Source: Tubulanus polymorphus (Eukaryota > Nemertea > Palaeonemertea > Tubulaniformes > Tubulanidae). From it: a DNA stretch of 64,000 nucleotides. Below, in pieces: positions 13,580 through 26,430 of this stretch (its first letter is position 1; each line of letters opens with the position of its first letter). Under the pieces are notes generated by a model. The model had not been told where the DNA came from. It ran no database searches and saw only the letters and a program-made list of their open reading frames with translations. The position numbers were made by a program, and so were the translations under genes. The stretch spans positions 7,171,001 to 7,235,000 of the forward strand of contig NC_134028.1 in assembly GCF_964204645.1 (NCBI RefSeq), given 5' to 3'.

Positions 13580-16500
13580 TCATTCTTTCACACTGTGAAG
13601 ATCCAATCCCATTTCTTTCTGAAGAAATTCGATAGCTTTTTCTTTTTCAGCCTGAAAAAATAATGTCGACGTGGATTAATACATGCATGTAGATTTACAT
13701 ATCCATATATACAAACGAATTTTCGGTTTAGAAGTATGTTTCTTGAAACTCCCTAGATGAGTCGACTCGGCATTCAATTCTTACAAAAGTGACGGATTTT
13801 TCCGTTCAAAAACACGTTGTTCTTTGAAAATTTACGTACCTCGATTCGTTCGGAATTCCAGTTTAATTGTTCCGACATGATTTCTATAACGGTCGGCAGA
13901 CATTCGTACGCTGCACGGGCGTTGATAAACGAAAGTCTAGTTCTACGGGCCAGTACATCTACCGCCGTACATCCATACTCTACAACTGCATATTTCACCT
14001 AAACATTTAAAAAATGGCACATATATATATATATTCATATTTGAATATTATTTTTCATTTGAAAGTAAAAGTATTTCGATCGCCTTCTTTCTTGTATTCA
14101 GCGGTTTGTGTTTCTTGAATCATCGACAGATTTTTAGATCTCATCATTTGTAAAATCCACCCAAATTACGACGAGACATTTGAATTTTATATATTGCAAG
14201 AGTAGCTCATTACGCATTTACGATCCATGTTATGAAAATGAAGATGCTGAAATTTCGAAATATTTGACTTAAGCGCCCCTGTAGGCAAAAAAGAAAAAAG
14301 GTAAAAAAAGGCGAATTCATAACATATAATAGCCCACAACATACCCCGGCTGTCAATTGAGCCAGGATACCAGTTGTTGTAAGCTGTAACAAAGAATGCC
14401 ACGATCGTCGAATTTTTCAGGCTGACCAATAATCCTCCAGTGGAGGTCACTTTTTGAAAGACTTTATGATGACGAATAACTTACTTCAGCTTGTATGTAC
14501 GGATAGTCGGGATGTAAACGTTTTCCGGTCATCGGCCATCGTTTTGTCGTATCACATAGCTTAACCACGTCTTCAGCTCTATCACCGTACGTTTCTACTA
14601 AATGTTCAGCAATCTAGAAATCAATAGTATAAATTAAAACAGGTTACGTTACCATTGTAAAAAACATCGAATGTAGGAAGTAAACGTTAGAGACCTGTTA
14701 ACGATTGATATTGGAAAGATTTCCATAGATTTGTTCCCAGGACACCACGGGGAGTTGCGTGATGAAATGAGGATTTCAAGATTATTTTAGATTTCATCCG
14801 TTTCATTAGTAAGGACATGAGCTTCATATTCATTATTTTGAAATCTTTATTCGTAAAACGAATGACAGAGATTTTTTTCACACGCTGTGCTTTATGTAAT
14901 GTATTTTGACATACTTCGCGAGCTACTCCGTAGTCTTGTACTAATTTCAAAAATAACGTCGGTGACCATCCGTGAGCGCCCTCTATCAGCAGACCATGCG
15001 TACAACATTTTGAAGCTTTGAGATTACACAACTCGACGGCTTTATCTATGGTTTCCTCTGCCATTAGTCGATAAGTTGTCCATTTGCCTCCTGTTTCAGA
15101 ATAGCCACGAAATTCCATTAACCACGATACCCATTATAACAACTACCAGATTCGTCCGGATTTACATACTCAATCATACCCATCAGATCGAACGAAATCT
15201 GAGGATTTTCAATTATTAGCGTTCAAATACATATAAACTTTTGAAAATTTGAAATTGTCACGCGAGTACATACCGGCTATAGTGATGAGATTTGATTTGC
15301 TGACTTCGATCACGTGGTTTCGAGCTATGGATTGAGTATCCTGTTTATTCGGATTTCTGACTAGTGGCCTAATTCCGCTCCAAACTGATAATACGTCCTC
15401 CCTGCGCACTATGGGTGTAATCAAAGAGAAGGATATTCAGGTGAATAAAATTTCATCTCCTTATACATCTTGAAATTATTTCTAGGAATTATTCTCTTTT
15501 TGAGTTATTCTTTATTAGTCAATTTTTTGTCGCAAATAATTTTCTTGAAAAGTATGTCCCATCATCTAGGCTCTCGAGTCTGTTCTGGCTCGAGAGATTC
15601 TATCATAAGTTGGCCCGGGATTTCCTCACAGACAAAACTTACCGCTAATATCTTTTGATAGGTAACGTTTCAATTCGCTGAGAACGAACTTGATTTCAGC
15701 TTCTTGCGGTTCCGGACTTTCTGATATATCACAAGGCGTATCCGTCGTGCCTAAAAACAGATAACATTGGTGTGGAAATCTCTAGCTATAAGAATAAATA
15801 ACTATGGGAAAATAATTCCTAATTTCGAAAAATTCTTTTGGTAGAGCGCTTCTTGGGCGACATTTTGTCCGGTTATCTACAGGGCCGTATTTAACAGGGG
15901 CTGCCTCCAGAAATTTTGGGATTGTGCCCTTTCTGTAAATATTATTGTTATTCCCTATAGAACTGCCCTTTTTCGGGTTTCTCTGCCCCTACCCCTGCCC
16001 CAATTCAAATGCTAGGTACGGCCCTGACTTGCCAGATTTTACTAAAAAAGCGCTTTGGATTTGCACCATAATTTACCGACAACTGTTGAATCGAGCCAGG
16101 GAAGTATGAATAAGATTCGTCCGTCGCTCGTCGAAGGATCCAGTAAACCCAGTGTTGATTCACTGTAAAAGGAGTGAAGTATTTATATTTGGCCACATTC
16201 ACCAAGATCGTCTAAAATATTCAACATTCAACTTTTTCGCAGGAGAGAAATTGATAAAATTGATGTTTGTGAAATTGAATTCATGATAGTTAGCAGTGAA
16301 GTTATTGGTGAGTACGATAGACTTGCGATCGCGTTTTGAATGAATGAAAAAATGCTGGGAATCTATATTTTACCAGTAATATTTAGGTAGGACTAGATGA
16401 ATTCCGGCACTGGGAGCGCAGATCTTTTTAATGCTTGAATCGTCCATCTGTCTGACGCCATCGGTAAATGGCCCGGTCGCGTTGATGACACATTTGGCGC

Positions 16501-19500
16501 GAACGTTATAAGTTTTGTCTGTAAATTGTAATTGTAATTAGGAAAAAAGCTAAACGAAAACTTATCAGAAGATGGCGAAGTTTTGGTATACTTTCTATGG
16601 GAAGCGTCTTAACGATATAAAAGAAATTTCAAAACAATTTATCTGCAACTTTATTTAAAACAATTTTTTCTGTGCGTTTATTTTCTTTATAAACGATTTC
16701 CTGCATCATAATCTGCAATTAAGATTTGAATTTTCTTTGTTTTTTGTCCATTAGACGCTTCCCCGCAATTCACTTCTCTCAGATAGATAGATAATCTGAT
16801 GATTAAGAATCTGATAGATAATCTAATAACTTAAGAAATCAAAAGATTCAGCGGACCATTTTATTTCCTTACCGGTGAATCGATCGGTGACCTTGGCACC
16901 GCTGACGATTTCGGTTCCGTCGTCCTGACGTTGTTTAACGAGATCATCACAGTTTACGTAATTACATACTGTTGCCCCCATACGAGCTGCAGTGACAGCC
17001 AACGACAAACACATTCGAGCATCATTCTGTTGACCTGTATACCGTATATACAAAATATAAAATTTAATATTCTGACATATACACGTATAAAGCTCAGATA
17101 TGTGTAGATTGGAAGCCGAGAAAATTGAAATATTTGCGTTACTGGTAGACTGATATCAATCCCAGTATTCAGTTAAAAAATAAAAACCCATAGTTGACAT
17201 CAAAGCGTTTAGTGTCTGACAGTTTCGGAGTTTATCTAAACTACGTACATCATCATAGAAATGTTATCAAAATGATATCATATCATTTTGGTTTCTCTGA
17301 TGATAGAGTTTAGATAAACTCCCAATAAGGACAATAAGCGCTTTACTATCAACCGTAGGTTTTTACTTGTTAAAACATTTGCGATAGATTATGATGCAGA
17401 AGAGAATTCTCTGTAATTATGCTAACTGCTCGGAAATAATGATACTTCAAATTACCATCGTAATATACAATTCCACCGACTAGATGTTCACTTTTTAGCA
17501 TCGGAAACCTTTCTAACGCTTCGCTTTTGTTTATGTAATAGCTCGTTTTTAGGATCTCCTTGCCAGCGACGAAGTCGTACATTTTCAGACCCAACCAGAA
17601 ATACGGCACCTGCCACCACCTGGAGAAATGCGAAAAATATTCAGAACCATTATTTAATCAAACGTCATCGCATCATCGCATGATTGTGAAGCTGATTCCG
17701 GGTTAAAAAGTTTAGAAATGCACAAGTTCTTGTCAAAACGTAAAGCCTAAGATGATAAGTTTGATAGCTCCGATATCCCATTAAATCCTAACAAATGAAA
17801 TCAAATTTAAAAAAAGCAGTTCACATACGTCCCTCTAGTTTGTCTGAATTGAAATGTCTTTAGATGAGTCTTGAACTACTCCAGAGAAAATATTAACTCA
17901 AATTGGTGGGCGTAAGCTTCGTAAGCGTGGTTGGGAAATTGAACGGGGTTTTACGCAATATATGTTGATGAGCAGAACGGAGCTAAAATCAACCATTTTT
18001 AGCACATCTTTTTTTATACACTTGAAATTCAGTAAATACTTCGAACAAACCGATAACTTACTTGTAAATTGGCAGAAGTATAGGTAAAGAGTGTGAGAGA
18101 TGTGGAGCCACCTCAGTTAAATGGGCTCGTTCGGATAAAGCTTCTTTCACCATACGATACTGGAAAAACATGCTTCTGTTAATCGACATTTATTTCATGT
18201 TCTTTCTGAATGCTGAAACTTTGTATGTGTCTACTGCATGTACTAATGCTGTAAGGTGAATTTCATATTCATGGCACTGTACGGTATATATCATCAAAAA
18301 CTCATGAAGACATTTGAATCTTTGATATCGTTAAACAATATTTTTGGACGACAGGTCGGGGCGGCTACTCACGCACCTGTTCAATGTCGAGGTTAAGTAT
18401 GGCTTTCTGTAGGTATCTTACTCCTCCGTGTACGAGTTTAGTGCTACGGCTACTGGTCCCCGATGCAAAATCGTTCTTCTCAATGATGGCGGTCTTCAAT
18501 CCTGATTTTCAGAAAATAGAAATTGAAATGGGAATCACTTTTGAAATAATCAAGGGCATCGGAGCAGTTAAGCATAATCGGTCGTACCTACGAGCAATGG
18601 AACAGATAATTGCTCGTATATAGCAATGTGCAGTTTTGACTTATGTTGGTCTCATCATTGATCGCATGCTACATATTGTGTCTCATAAAAAACAATGTAT
18701 TTTACTGCAAAACATTTGTTCTTTTTGATCGTGGGTCTTTTGTTTCTACTACCAGCGTAAAACTGTCATCGATAAAATGGAATATCGTAATTTATAAAAG
18801 TGTTTGTATTTTGTATTTTATGTTACATCAACGTTTCATTTAGTGCGGTAAGTTGATCGAAGGTATGTATGTTGATACCGGACGCGAGTGTACTGAACGC
18901 GTACTGAAGTGCATATCCGTAGACAGAAGACCGAACTATTATACTTTGCAATTAACTCCATTTAGATATTTTAATAACAATCGATTGAATGGCGAAATCT
19001 AGTGATTTACCTCGACTGACCGCATCAAGGGCTACTCCCGTGCCAGTGGCCCCTCCTCCGATTACTAAAACATCGTATTGTTGATTTTCCAACTCGTTTA
19101 GATGTTGCTGACGAGTCGGCAGTGGAGAATTTCTCGTGGAATCTTGTTCAACCGAAGCCGCGTATACTTTTCTTAGCTTGTTCTATAGTGGTTCATAAAA
19201 GATTTTCTGAAAACTCATTTTGTAATGGCACGACAAAAAACTGATCAAATTGGCGTATGCTTGATTTTTGAGTTGATTTATTTGATGATTGTCAAAAATC
19301 TGCTGCTGAAAAATCGTTTCTTATATGAATCGTCGTAGTTTTCAAAACAATCCGTCCGAATAAGAACATTACAAACGACAACAACGGCACAAATCAGTGA
19401 GATAAAATTGACTGAAACGTCAGAAATAAATACCTTCATCCTGCATCTTTCCTGGTATTGTGGATATACATATAAAACGGCTGAGACTCCTCCGGTCAAA

Positions 19501-19556
19501 CCTAACCCGATTAGAGAGACCCGTCTCCATCCTAAACCAGCGCGCCAACGAGCCAT
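13580..19556 (-). CDS. GPD2: Mitochondrial FAD-dependent glycerol-3-phosphate dehydrogenase, EF-hand-less
   Basis: Exons in transcript order: 19434-19556, 19011-19182, 18377-18501, 18062-18159, 17456-17619, 16873-17034, 16374-16518, 16077-16162, 15643-15750, 15274-15408, 14915-15090, 14485-14613, 13840-13998, 13580-13651. They join in phase to 1854 nt (617 aa plus stop). The enzyme oxidises glycerol-3-phosphate to DHAP on the outer face of the inner mitochondrial membrane and passes electrons to ubiquinone (glycerophosphate shuttle). Seen: a basic N-terminus with a hydrophobic segment (residues about 13-31), the FAD dinucleotide motif IGGGATGTG near residue 82-90, SRSTKLVHGGVRYLQ, INATGPFTDGVRQMDD, the GGKWTTYR block, and the C-terminal region with AVDVLARRTRLSFINA. 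The last exon stops (TGA, 13580-13582) just after EKAIEFLQKEMGLDL, about 110 residues short of vertebrate GPD2, so the two C-terminal EF-hands are absent. A further 3' exon used alternatively cannot be excluded. Confidence 0.96.
15880..16026. mobile_element. Short TIR element in a GPD2 intron
   Basis: A 147-bp block with perfect 10-bp inverted ends (CAGGGCCGTA / TACGGCCCTG) in the intron between the exons at 16077 and 15750. Pyrimidine-rich interior, no coding potential, no clear target duplication. Confidence 0.55.
17227..17322. repeat. Perfect hairpin repeat in a GPD2 intron
   Basis: Arms 17227-17242 and 17307-17322 are 16/16 complementary (GGAGTTTATCTAAACT). Further inward pairing (ATCATCATAGAAA with TTTCTCTGATGAT, and a central ATGATATCATATCAT) makes most of the interval foldable. 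Likely a small foldback MITE. Confidence 0.7.
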
Positions 19557-20923
19557 GCTAAAACTGTAAAATAAACACCCACTCTCTCTTACGCCCTAAA
19601 ATCTATGGCACGGAAACAACTACTTATATAATTAATTAAACAATATATAAGAGCTCATCTTCAAATCATGAATCCGATGATGCTGATTTACGCACCCTTT
19701 TTCGTTGTCGGTGACTTCTCCGAAAGTTGTACTAAATACTATACGTACACAAGTAGATATATAAATGTATACTACCGCACAGGACTAGACAAGCCGGTTA
19801 ATTGCTGCGATTTTAGGTAAATCGTAGCAACGTACGTAGCTTAACTAATTCATTCTGAATTAAGGCGATTAAATACAGAACCGTTCACACAATATAAAAC
19901 GAGTTATATATACGCATATAAACATGTTTTGTCACGGCAGACCGGCTTGTTCTATTTCTAGATCACGAGGTTACGAATGTTCAGCGCGACTTTATCAGAA
20001 CTTTCCATACCTGTCCATACATAGGTTGATAAAATTTGAACTCGTGTAGCACCTTTAAACTCAGTAAAAACTGACCTCTCCACATAATGAAATCGGATTC
20101 GAATATTGAATCAATATGACATCAACGTCTACTATATTCAATTTATTAATATGTTACTATATACGTTATCAAAAGAATATCATGAGCATACAAATTAATG
20201 TACAATTTGAATTGAAAAATATTACAAAAATCAGCAGTTTCTTTGAAGTACTAAAATGATACTAAAAGTTATCGAACAGCTTAAATTTGAAATATTTCAA
20301 AGCATCGCACAGTGAAATATAACACAAGCTTAAAAGAGTTCACAGTTCAAATATTTCAGTTTGAATTTTTGAACATAAAAAATATGTAAAACATGGTCGT
20401 ATAAACTATTATACGTCCATGATTGCACCAATGGCGGATCTAGGATTCTTTGTAAGGGGTAGCTCTGAAAGTTGGAATTGGCACTCAAAAGAGCAGATTT
20501 GGTAAAATGAGTGCTGCAAGCGAAACTTTTTATGGGTGTTCTCCCACAGAAAGTTTTGAACAAAATTGCGCTTTTTCTGAGGGCCCATTTAGATTCATTT
20601 TTGTCCTTTTTAATTTTTTTGTACATTTGAAATTTGAAGGGGGTGGACCAGTTCACCCCTCTAAATCCCTCATGGGATGATCCCTAACGCACGCGCAATT
20701 ATAAGTGCGCTAGATTAGGCTGTTGAGTGCGGATAACGTCATGAAATGTGTATTCTATTTAGCTTCAGTATCTCGATTTTGTTCGGATCCCGCGCGTATC
20801 TGCGATCCCTTTTATTTCGACCTTGACGACCCCCAGTGTCGCTGAGTTTTTTGTTTGGTTTCGGTAAAACATGTGTGAAATCCTGGTCACAAATACATCA
20901 CTCCACATGCGTTCTATGCGTGC

Positions 20924-21171
20924 CAGGGGCGGATCTAGGATTTTCCATGAGGGGTGTCCAATGAGAAAAAAGGGCACTTTTTACGAAATACCACGTACTC
21001 CGAATACTTCTGCACCATTTTAGGGGGTGCTTTCGGTCATTTCATGCGTTGAAAAAATATTATAGGTGGAAAACCTTGGTCGAAAAAATTTTGGGGTGAC
21101 ATTTTTGAGGGCACTTCAAAGTTGAGGAGGGGGGTCCGGACACCCCGACATCCCCCCTAGATCCGCCCCTG
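20924..21171. mobile_element. CAGGGGCGGATC-type MITE with 5-bp TSD
   Basis: 248 bp with 16-bp perfect terminal inverted repeats (CAGGGGCGGATCTAGG) and flanking CGTGC direct repeats at 20919-20923 and 21172-21176. Non-coding. Same family as 46126-46365. Confidence 0.85.
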
Positions 21172-21714
21172 CGTGCATAGTGGATATATTTTCCATACGC
21201 TCAAAGCTTCCTGTTTCATCTCCCGTGATAGATGTCAATGGACCTTGAAAGGTTATATCTCGATCAACAATTTCATTTCACAACATAAAGTTGCTACAGC
21301 TAGTGTGCAATAACCTTTTACTTATCATCTTTTCGTCGTTTCACCTTTCCGTCATTTCATCTCTCTATTTTTTATACCAATCTTATGTCTTAATAGACAT
21401 CTGTGTTTCACTTTCTTTTTATCATCATTTCATCATCATCATTTTATCATCTTTCAAAGCGATTGGTTTCCACTCCGACAAATTCGAAATCACCGTTTTC
21501 GGTCTGAATCCGTCAATTCAAGTTAACTTGTATTGAATAGTCTCACAGTCATATCAGGTTTCATCCCGTCAATGAATAATCTTTTTATTTCTACATTTTG
21601 TATTTATAATTTCCAAATGTTTTGCATATTAATGATGCTGCTAGGCAGAAAACTCGTTATCGCTGCCTTGCATTTTTTGAAATCATGTAATAATTTTTTC
21701 TTATAATATGGAAA

Positions 21715-23254
21715 TTAGATAGTCAGGGTAATATTTCCAATCGGGATACAATAACCGCAGTGCCCGTCACATTGACCAGATGCTTTCCTGTCATCGTCTG
21801 CATTTACGCTAGCCAGACTTTTTGGATACCAACCAGCTGCCTTCCATTTCGTCTACAAGATAGAAATCATTGTTGAAATTTTACAAAACATGCATTCTTA
21901 TAAACAGATCCATACACTGTTAACTGTTATGTACATGTAATATGAAATTGCTCAGCTAAAAAAGCGAAGTGCGTTTCTACTCAATGATTTGATTTTGCAT
22001 TATTATTCAACAGGGTTTTGAACGGCGCGTTAATAGTTGTTTTTCCCACGGGGAAACACTGCGATATCAGAACATCGAAATTTGTTTCTTTCAAGAAGAC
22101 TGCACCAAGTCAACGCACGATCAAGTCAACGCACGTCAAAACTCGAGAAACAATTTACACATTTTCGAGATATTAACACGTGAAAAACAACAAACGTGTC
22201 GTTAAATTCGACCGCCGATCATCAACCGACTGTATCTGTACCGAAGTAACTTACCGCGGCTGTATCGAATACGAAACTAGTTCCGGTCAAATCTAATGCG
22301 AATCCACCAGATACTGATCCAGCTCCGGCGCAACCGCCACCCCAACCATACGGAACTTTTACTGGTCTTGTAGATGTTGAATACGTATAATCGTTCCCTA
22401 TTATTTGGAGAATCTAAAAAAAAAGTGTTTAAAAATTTGTATATTCTATAAACTATGGACTAGTCACTGTAGCTGTCGCTAGATATCGTACTCTCTTGTG
22501 CTTGGAGTCATAGAAAGTCTAAACGTGTCTCAAAAGTCAGTTAAATGCGACGTACCTGCGGGTCTATGCGGATCTTTTGCCAATTAGTTTTACCGCAATC
22601 TTTCCAGTCGTTATTGCATTTGTTTTCGCCGTAGTTACTCGCTTTCAGTGTGATATATTCTTTTCTACACTTGGTGCAGAAGATCGTAACTGGTACACGA
22701 TTCGGCCCAAGATACAGTTTGTAATCGCCCGAAGCAGTGGCACCGGCCTCTGTACAATCATGTCTTTGGACGTAGTTCATCGCAACACCATGCTTAAATA
22801 AAGATTTGATTCTTTTAAAAGGGTGATAGGTAGCTTAGATATCATTTTTTACCTAGTTTCTTTTGGTGATGTGTCAGCACCTAATTTTGATGTTTTATTC
22901 ACACATGAAAATATTCGAAGAAAAGATGCTTTATGCGTTTAGATTTTGAAAATAGATATATGTTATGCGTGTTCCCTGGAAATTAATGAAATTTTTGGCC
23001 GATAGCAACTATCAAATTTGATGGACCTATAAATGTCATGGAGTGTGGGACACTGACCGTTTATGTGAAAACAGTAAAAGTGAAATGTCTGGTTTACTTA
23101 CAACGCGTATATAATCGATTAATTGGTATATGAAAGTTTCGATTCTTTCAGGAACATATTAAGTTTTTTGATTTATATACTTTATTCCGAGGTTAGTTTT
23201 ACCTGTATGAACGACAGCGATTAGAAACGTCAGAATAAATGAAGTCGTTTTCAT
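21715..23254 (-). pseudogene. GON-domain secreted protein, copy 1, frameshifted
   Basis: Four-exon GON gene: signal exon 23203-23254, then 22556-22792, 22255-22413 and 21715-21852. Same structure and near-identical sequence to copy 2, with signal peptide MKTTSFILTFLIAVVHT. The GON core is recognisable: the YKLYLG and VTIFC blocks, RIDPQ, VPYG, GGFALDLTGT, and a closing cysteine motif CDGHCGYC where the other copies have CGGxCGxC. Relative to copy 2, the second coding exon carries 4 extra bases near 22755-22760. Reading from the signal exon then meets TGA almost at once. The rest of the frame is open, so the lesion is young, or it is an assembly error. The 3' UTR also lacks about 215 bp present in copy 2. 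Probably non-functional as read. Confidence 0.8.
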
Positions 23255-23395
23255 TTTTTTTTCAGATAATGACCAAACAAGCAAGAACAGATCTGTAAAA
23301 GTCGAAACCGACGCTGATGATTAAACCATTGCATTCGATTCGTTGAAATTAATTTGATCTTATCGAAAAATCTTAGGAAACTTTTCCGAACTTAC

Positions 23396-23453
23396 CTCTT
23401 ACGGCGTAGTCAATGCCTCAGTTGGATCACAGATTAAAGCAGGGGAATTTATA
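23396..23453 (-). promoter_or_regulatory. Promoter and untranslated first exon of GON copy 1
   Basis: A TATAAATT box (- strand, 23446-23453) is followed by a probable untranslated exon ending at 23396 with the donor GAG|GTAAG. The matching acceptor TTTTACAG lies at about 23293, 38 nt before the ATG. The same arrangement is kept upstream of copies 2 and 4. Confidence 0.7.
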
Positions 23454-24039
23454 GTCGCCGTCACGTGTCGGGCAATTCCCTTTTTTCTTATCGAAACAGT
23501 ACAAGCATGATCAAGTATCCATTGTAGTCTCAACAATTATGTAAAGTAAAATTGTCGAGTGCTATAGGCGATCAATGAATCACAGATGGGAAAATAATAG
23601 AAACCACAGATTTTGAAGTGTGCCTGACGTCCGACGACGATATTTAATTCTTACAGCTAAATTTCAAGAGCCGAGGTCTATTGTTGTACGCGGTGTAGTT
23701 AGTAACTTAAACTTAAGCATCTGGCACAGCAGTCGAAAGATTTTATTACATTTTGAATCGGTGAGTTCATGTCGGTCTTCTTGCTGCAGAAAATACGCTG
23801 CAATTAATATGTGTATAGAGCTTTAAGCAAGTTTTTTTTTCATATAGAATTCTGTGGTGTATTTATATATTTTCTAGTAACATTTTTACAGAATTAATGA
23901 ATAAGCAAATACACTAAAATGTAATAGTTTTAATTGAATTATACGAATGCTGTGACTTCAGTGGCGATTTTCCCTAATGGAAATCATAAATGTAAAGCGT
24001 AAAGTATATAAGAATTACACTGCACTAGAACAATCTTAA

Positions 24040-24550
24040 GGTATTGGTATACTAGAATTTCAGGGAAAATCTTAAATTTCTCAGTTTTAAAAAAAGTACT
24101 GTTATTGAACACTATAGATGGGTAGAATGACCTCCGAAATTTTTGGAGTGGTCAGATAACGGCAAAGGCATGTTTTTGGGGGTCAGACAAGACCCCTCCA
24201 ATCTCAAAGCCCTTAGCAACGGCCATTAGCAACGTGTTCTAAGTTACTTTTAGAGGTGTTAAACCGATACTATTTATACCCGTGCAGTGCTGCCATCTAC
24301 AATAGATTCGCAATAGACTTTATAACCCAAAACATTGATCTGAAGGTCGTTGGGTGTCATTTTTTGAAAGAAATGAAAATCATGAAATTTTCCAGAATTT
24401 TGACTTCATAGCATATTTTGCTTTAGTCTCGTGAATACAAAAAAATTAATTTTTGAATGTGAAACATTTTCTATAGAGGTCACACTACCATAGGTTTAAT
24501 ATTTGTAACTTGCTATTTGAAGAATTTAGAAATTCTACTATACCAATACC
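24040..24550. mobile_element. TTAA-target TIR element (MITE)
   Basis: Flanked by TTAA on both sides (24036-24039 and 24551-24554). The inverted ends read GGTATTGGTATA and continue with one mismatch to about 22 bp. The duplicate segment B has a single TTAA at 31650-31653 and no insert, so it preserves the empty site. TTAA targeting is typical of piggyBac-type transposases, but the ends do not show the usual CCC start. Non-coding. Confidence 0.88.
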
Positions 24551-24600
24551 TTAATAAACGCTGGCTTGTCATTTGTTAACTACACGATTTAACTACCGAA

Positions 24601-24712
24601 TGATTTCTAAAACGGTTGACAGACATTCGTACGGTGCACGGGCGTTGAGTCTAGTTCTACGGGCCAGTACATCTACCGCCGTACATCCATACTCTACAAC
24701 TGCATATTTCAC
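24601..24712 (-). pseudogene. GPD2 exon 13 fragment A
   Basis: Matches most of GPD2 exon 13 (13840-13998), including the acceptor side, with a 9-bp in-frame deletion that removes the middle of LSFINA. Homology to the GPD2 introns continues through 24713-25190 and about 25255-25350, but exons 11, 12 and 14 are missing. It is therefore a non-coding relic of a partial GPD2 duplication that travelled with the GON segment. Confidence 0.85.
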
Positions 24713-25396
24713 CTGAATATAACAAAATTGCAAATATGTTTATATTTGAACATTTACTTGTCATTTGAAATTAAGAAGTATTTCGATCGTCCTCTTTCTT
24801 GTATTCAGCCGTTTTTGTGTTTCTTGAAACATCAGTAGAATTTTAGATTTCAGTTGTTTGTAAAATCCATCAAAATTACGAGAAGATATTTGAATTATAT
24901 TGCAAGCGTAGCTCATAGTGTATTTCTGATCCATGCTATGAAAATGGGGATACTAAAATATTCTAAATCTTTGACTTAAACGCCCCCTGTAGGCAAAGAA
25001 AAAAGATACAAAAGGCGAATTCATAACACCTAATAGTCTACAACATACCCCGGTTATCGGATACCAGCTGAAAACAGTAACTAAAAATGCCGTGATCGTC
25101 GAATTTTTCAGGCTGGCCGAACCTTCCTTCCACGGAGGTTATATTTTGGAAAACTTTACGATGACGAATAGCTTACTTTAGCCTAGAAGTAATTCTGTTG
25201 CCCTGGTTGCAATTGAGATTAGAAGGATTTTCATATAGTAGATTTTTTTTTCACAGGATGCCCCAGGTGCTTTTGTCAATAAATCAGGATTTCAAGATGA
25301 TCTTAGATTTCACCCGCTTCATTGGTTAAGACTTGGAACTTCATACTTCATAAACGATAGAAATCCCACAATGATTCAGTCAAAGATGAAAATTTC

Positions 25397-26362
25397 GGCC
25401 CAAGTCGGATATAGCATAGTATAGTGCTTGTCGTAGAGTTAATAAGTTGTGCGGTTAATGTATCAGCGCATTAATACATTGGCGCATGAATACATTGAAA
25501 ATTGGGTATTAATGCGCGGCAAAGGAACAGTTCATGTACAGGTTGACCGACGACTAGTGACAGTTGACTACTGTTGGTTGTTTGTTGGTTGGCCCATTGA
25601 AGAGATGACAGAGTGCATATCTCACCCGCTGGTTGACGGTCGACGGATGACACGATGCAATGTTGTCGCCAATTTATGTAAAAGGATCGTGGTGACAAAA
25701 ATGAGAGACGATAGAGTGCATAGACCTATATCATCCGCTGGTTGACGGTCGACGGACGACACGTCGCAATGTTGTCGCCAATGTATGTACAAGCATCGTG
25801 GGTTGACTGGTTGACGGGTGACCACAAAACACAAACAAACAAGAGAAGTAAATCTAAACCGAAACAGTAAACTATAAGCATCAGCTGCGAAAGTTTCATT
25901 TTTGATTTTGAAAAAAAAGATCCGGCACGTATCGACGTCGTTCTGTAGCAATGTGAACAATGCCATATTTCACCGTCCCCACGATTGTTTTTTGGGAGGC
26001 GCATCTCACGATAACAGTGATGAAAATAAATAATGAATCACCTGTGAATTTGAATGCTTAACCGTGTTGAAACAAATATCAGAGAACTGGAATTGACTAA
26101 AGAAAAATAGAAATGCAATTTGTATTTTAAGTACGGGGTTTATCATGTGTTTGGTCACGTGGTGTGTTTGGTGTATGAGGTTAATAGATCGTTAATAGTT
26201 AATTTGTCGGTTGGTAAATACGTCGACACTTTGACACATGGAATGTTAATGGCTGGCGATGTGAATGTGTCGACATGACAACTCTCTTTGGGATACACAT
26301 AAACCGAACAATGCAGTAAGCATACGCGAAGGAACTATACTATGCAATACCCTACTTGAGCC
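25397..26362. mobile_element. 966-bp TIR element with 8-bp TSD
   Basis: Flanked by AAAATTTC at 25389-25396 and 26363-26370. The duplicate segment has one AAAATTTC (32483-32490) and no insert. The ends GGCCCAAGTCGGATATAGCA and GGCTCAAGTAGGGTATTGCA (inverted) pair over about 29 bp. The interior holds a tandem duplication (25625-25692 and 25736-25801) of a GGTTGACGGTCGACGGA-containing unit; its short ORFs are not recognisable. An 8-bp TSD suggests a non-autonomous hAT-like element. Confidence 0.85.
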
Positions 26363-26430
26363 AAAATTTCTTGAATAGAAGAGAATTTATTTTGAGCAAC
26401 GTTTCAGCAAAATACTATTGGCCATCATCA

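Noticed and set aside
25449-26004. Several 75-114-codon ORFs on both strands
   Set aside because: They lie inside the 966-bp transposon and its internal duplication; no transposase motif or codon bias was seen.
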